Shown here in pieces: positions 63,757 to 64,000 of a DNA stretch of 64,000 nucleotides (position 1 is its first letter; each line of letters begins with the position of its first letter). This DNA is from Paremcibacter congregatus. Lineage in GTDB: Bacteria > Pseudomonadota > Alphaproteobacteria > Sphingomonadales > Emcibacteraceae. A program made the position numbers and the translations under genes. The stretch is from contig NZ_CP041025.1 in the NCBI RefSeq assembly GCF_006385135.1, positions 4,050,001 to 4,114,000 on the forward strand, in the 5' to 3' direction. The notes below the pieces were generated by a model, which saw nothing but the letters and a program-made list of their open reading frames with translations, did not search any database and was not told where the DNA came from.

Positions 63757-64000
63757 ATGTTGGAAATTAAGAACTTACGGGCCACAGTTGGCGGCAAGGA
63801 AATCCTTAAAGGGGTAAATTTAACCATTAATGACGGGGAAGTTCACGCTATTATGGGGCCGAATGGGGCCGGTAAAAGTACTTTGTCCTATGCTATTTGT
63901 GGAAAAGACGGTTATGAAATTACTGATGGATCAGTAATTTATAATGGTAAGAACCTTCTGGATATGGAGCCTCATGAGCGGGCGGGTGAAGGCCTTTTCC
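63757..64000 (+). CDS. sufC: Fe-S cluster assembly ATPase SufC, 3' truncated
   Basis: ABC-type ATPase of the SUF complex, here only its first 81 codons before the window ends. MLEIKNLRATVGGKEILKGV starts it; VHAIMGPNGAGKSTLSYAIC is the Walker A; the Q-loop region is beyond GKNLLDMEPHERAGEGLF. Canonical SufC start. Same strand as sufB, 54 bases downstream, in the suf operon. Confidence 0.95.
   Translation, partial: MLEIKNLRATVGGKEILKGVNLTINDGEVHAIMGPNGAGKSTLSYAICGKDGYEITDGSVIYNGKNLLDMEPHERAGEGLF

Noticed and set aside
1-64000. CRISPR arrays, phage or transposon remnants, tRNA, rRNA, riboswitches
   Set aside because: None seen: no repeat-spacer pattern, no transposase or integrase other than XerD (chromosomal), no cloverleaf or recognisable riboswitch core in any gap.

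Overview
The window is a stretch of ordinary bacterial chromosome, about half G+C and densely coding. It holds 62 protein genes (two cut by the window edges) and no rRNA, tRNA, CRISPR array, prophage or insertion sequence that I could recognise. Gene content and order point to a free-living, respiring Gram-negative alphaproteobacterium: the clpB / DUF4167 / prmC / prfA / hisS / ispG / rodZ / ptsP / lysC block, ppsR-maf-aroE-coaE-dnaQ facing hemE-hemH-hemJ-rho, and mnmE-mnmG-rsmG-parA-parB. Outer-membrane, murein and chemotaxis genes indicate a motile diderm. I cannot name the genus; a small-order marine lineage (Emcibacterales, Kordiimonadales or Sneathiellales type) is only a guess.

Layout. 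1-16.6 kb: cell-wall peptidase, ClpB, then a mostly minus-strand housekeeping block (translation release and its methylation, His-tRNA charging, isoprenoids, RodZ, nitrogen PTS, aspartate kinase), interrupted by a plus-strand M48-like protein that lacks the catalytic glutamate. 16.8-23.1 kb: ubiquinone methylation, formate dehydrogenase/molybdenum cofactor genes, small housekeeping enzymes and two facing genes, comF and an NDUFAF5-like methyltransferase. 23.4-27.2 kb: the most accessory-looking part, a porin, a secreted single-domain sensor protein and a chemoreceptor in a row. 27.3-37.4 kb: acetyltransferase-Nudix-acetyltransferase-argJ, secA (with a doubled C-terminal zinc motif), accA, xerD, a large secreted protein of unknown function and a 46-residue membrane protein. 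37.6-45 kb: aroK-aroB, a CNNM/CBS transporter-like protein, then XRE-Smr-MltA-Tim44-like, FxsA and SecB. 45-48.6 kb: dnaQ, coaE, aroE, maf, ppsR. 48.6-49.1 kb: a 483-bp gene-free region with DnaA-box-like sites, the best candidate for the chromosomal origin. 49.1-64 kb: haem genes, rho, an NhaC antiporter, tRNA-modification genes, rsmG, parA-parB with three parS-like sites, and the start of a suf operon preceded by its Rrf2-type regulator.

How it fits together. To the right of the presumed origin 14 of 15 genes run rightwards; to the left 32 of 47 run leftwards, as expected for forks leaving 48.8 kb. The parS sites lie 7-10 kb from that point and beside the genes for the proteins that bind them, so origin, parS and parAB form one replication/segregation neighbourhood, in an arrangement known from Caulobacter and Rickettsia. 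I found no clearly new multi-gene system. The items most worth a second look are the M48-like pseudo-peptidase, the detached sensor protein beside a chemoreceptor, the unknown secreted protein with its small membrane partner, the paired palindromes in front of the suf regulator, and the origin/parS layout itself.
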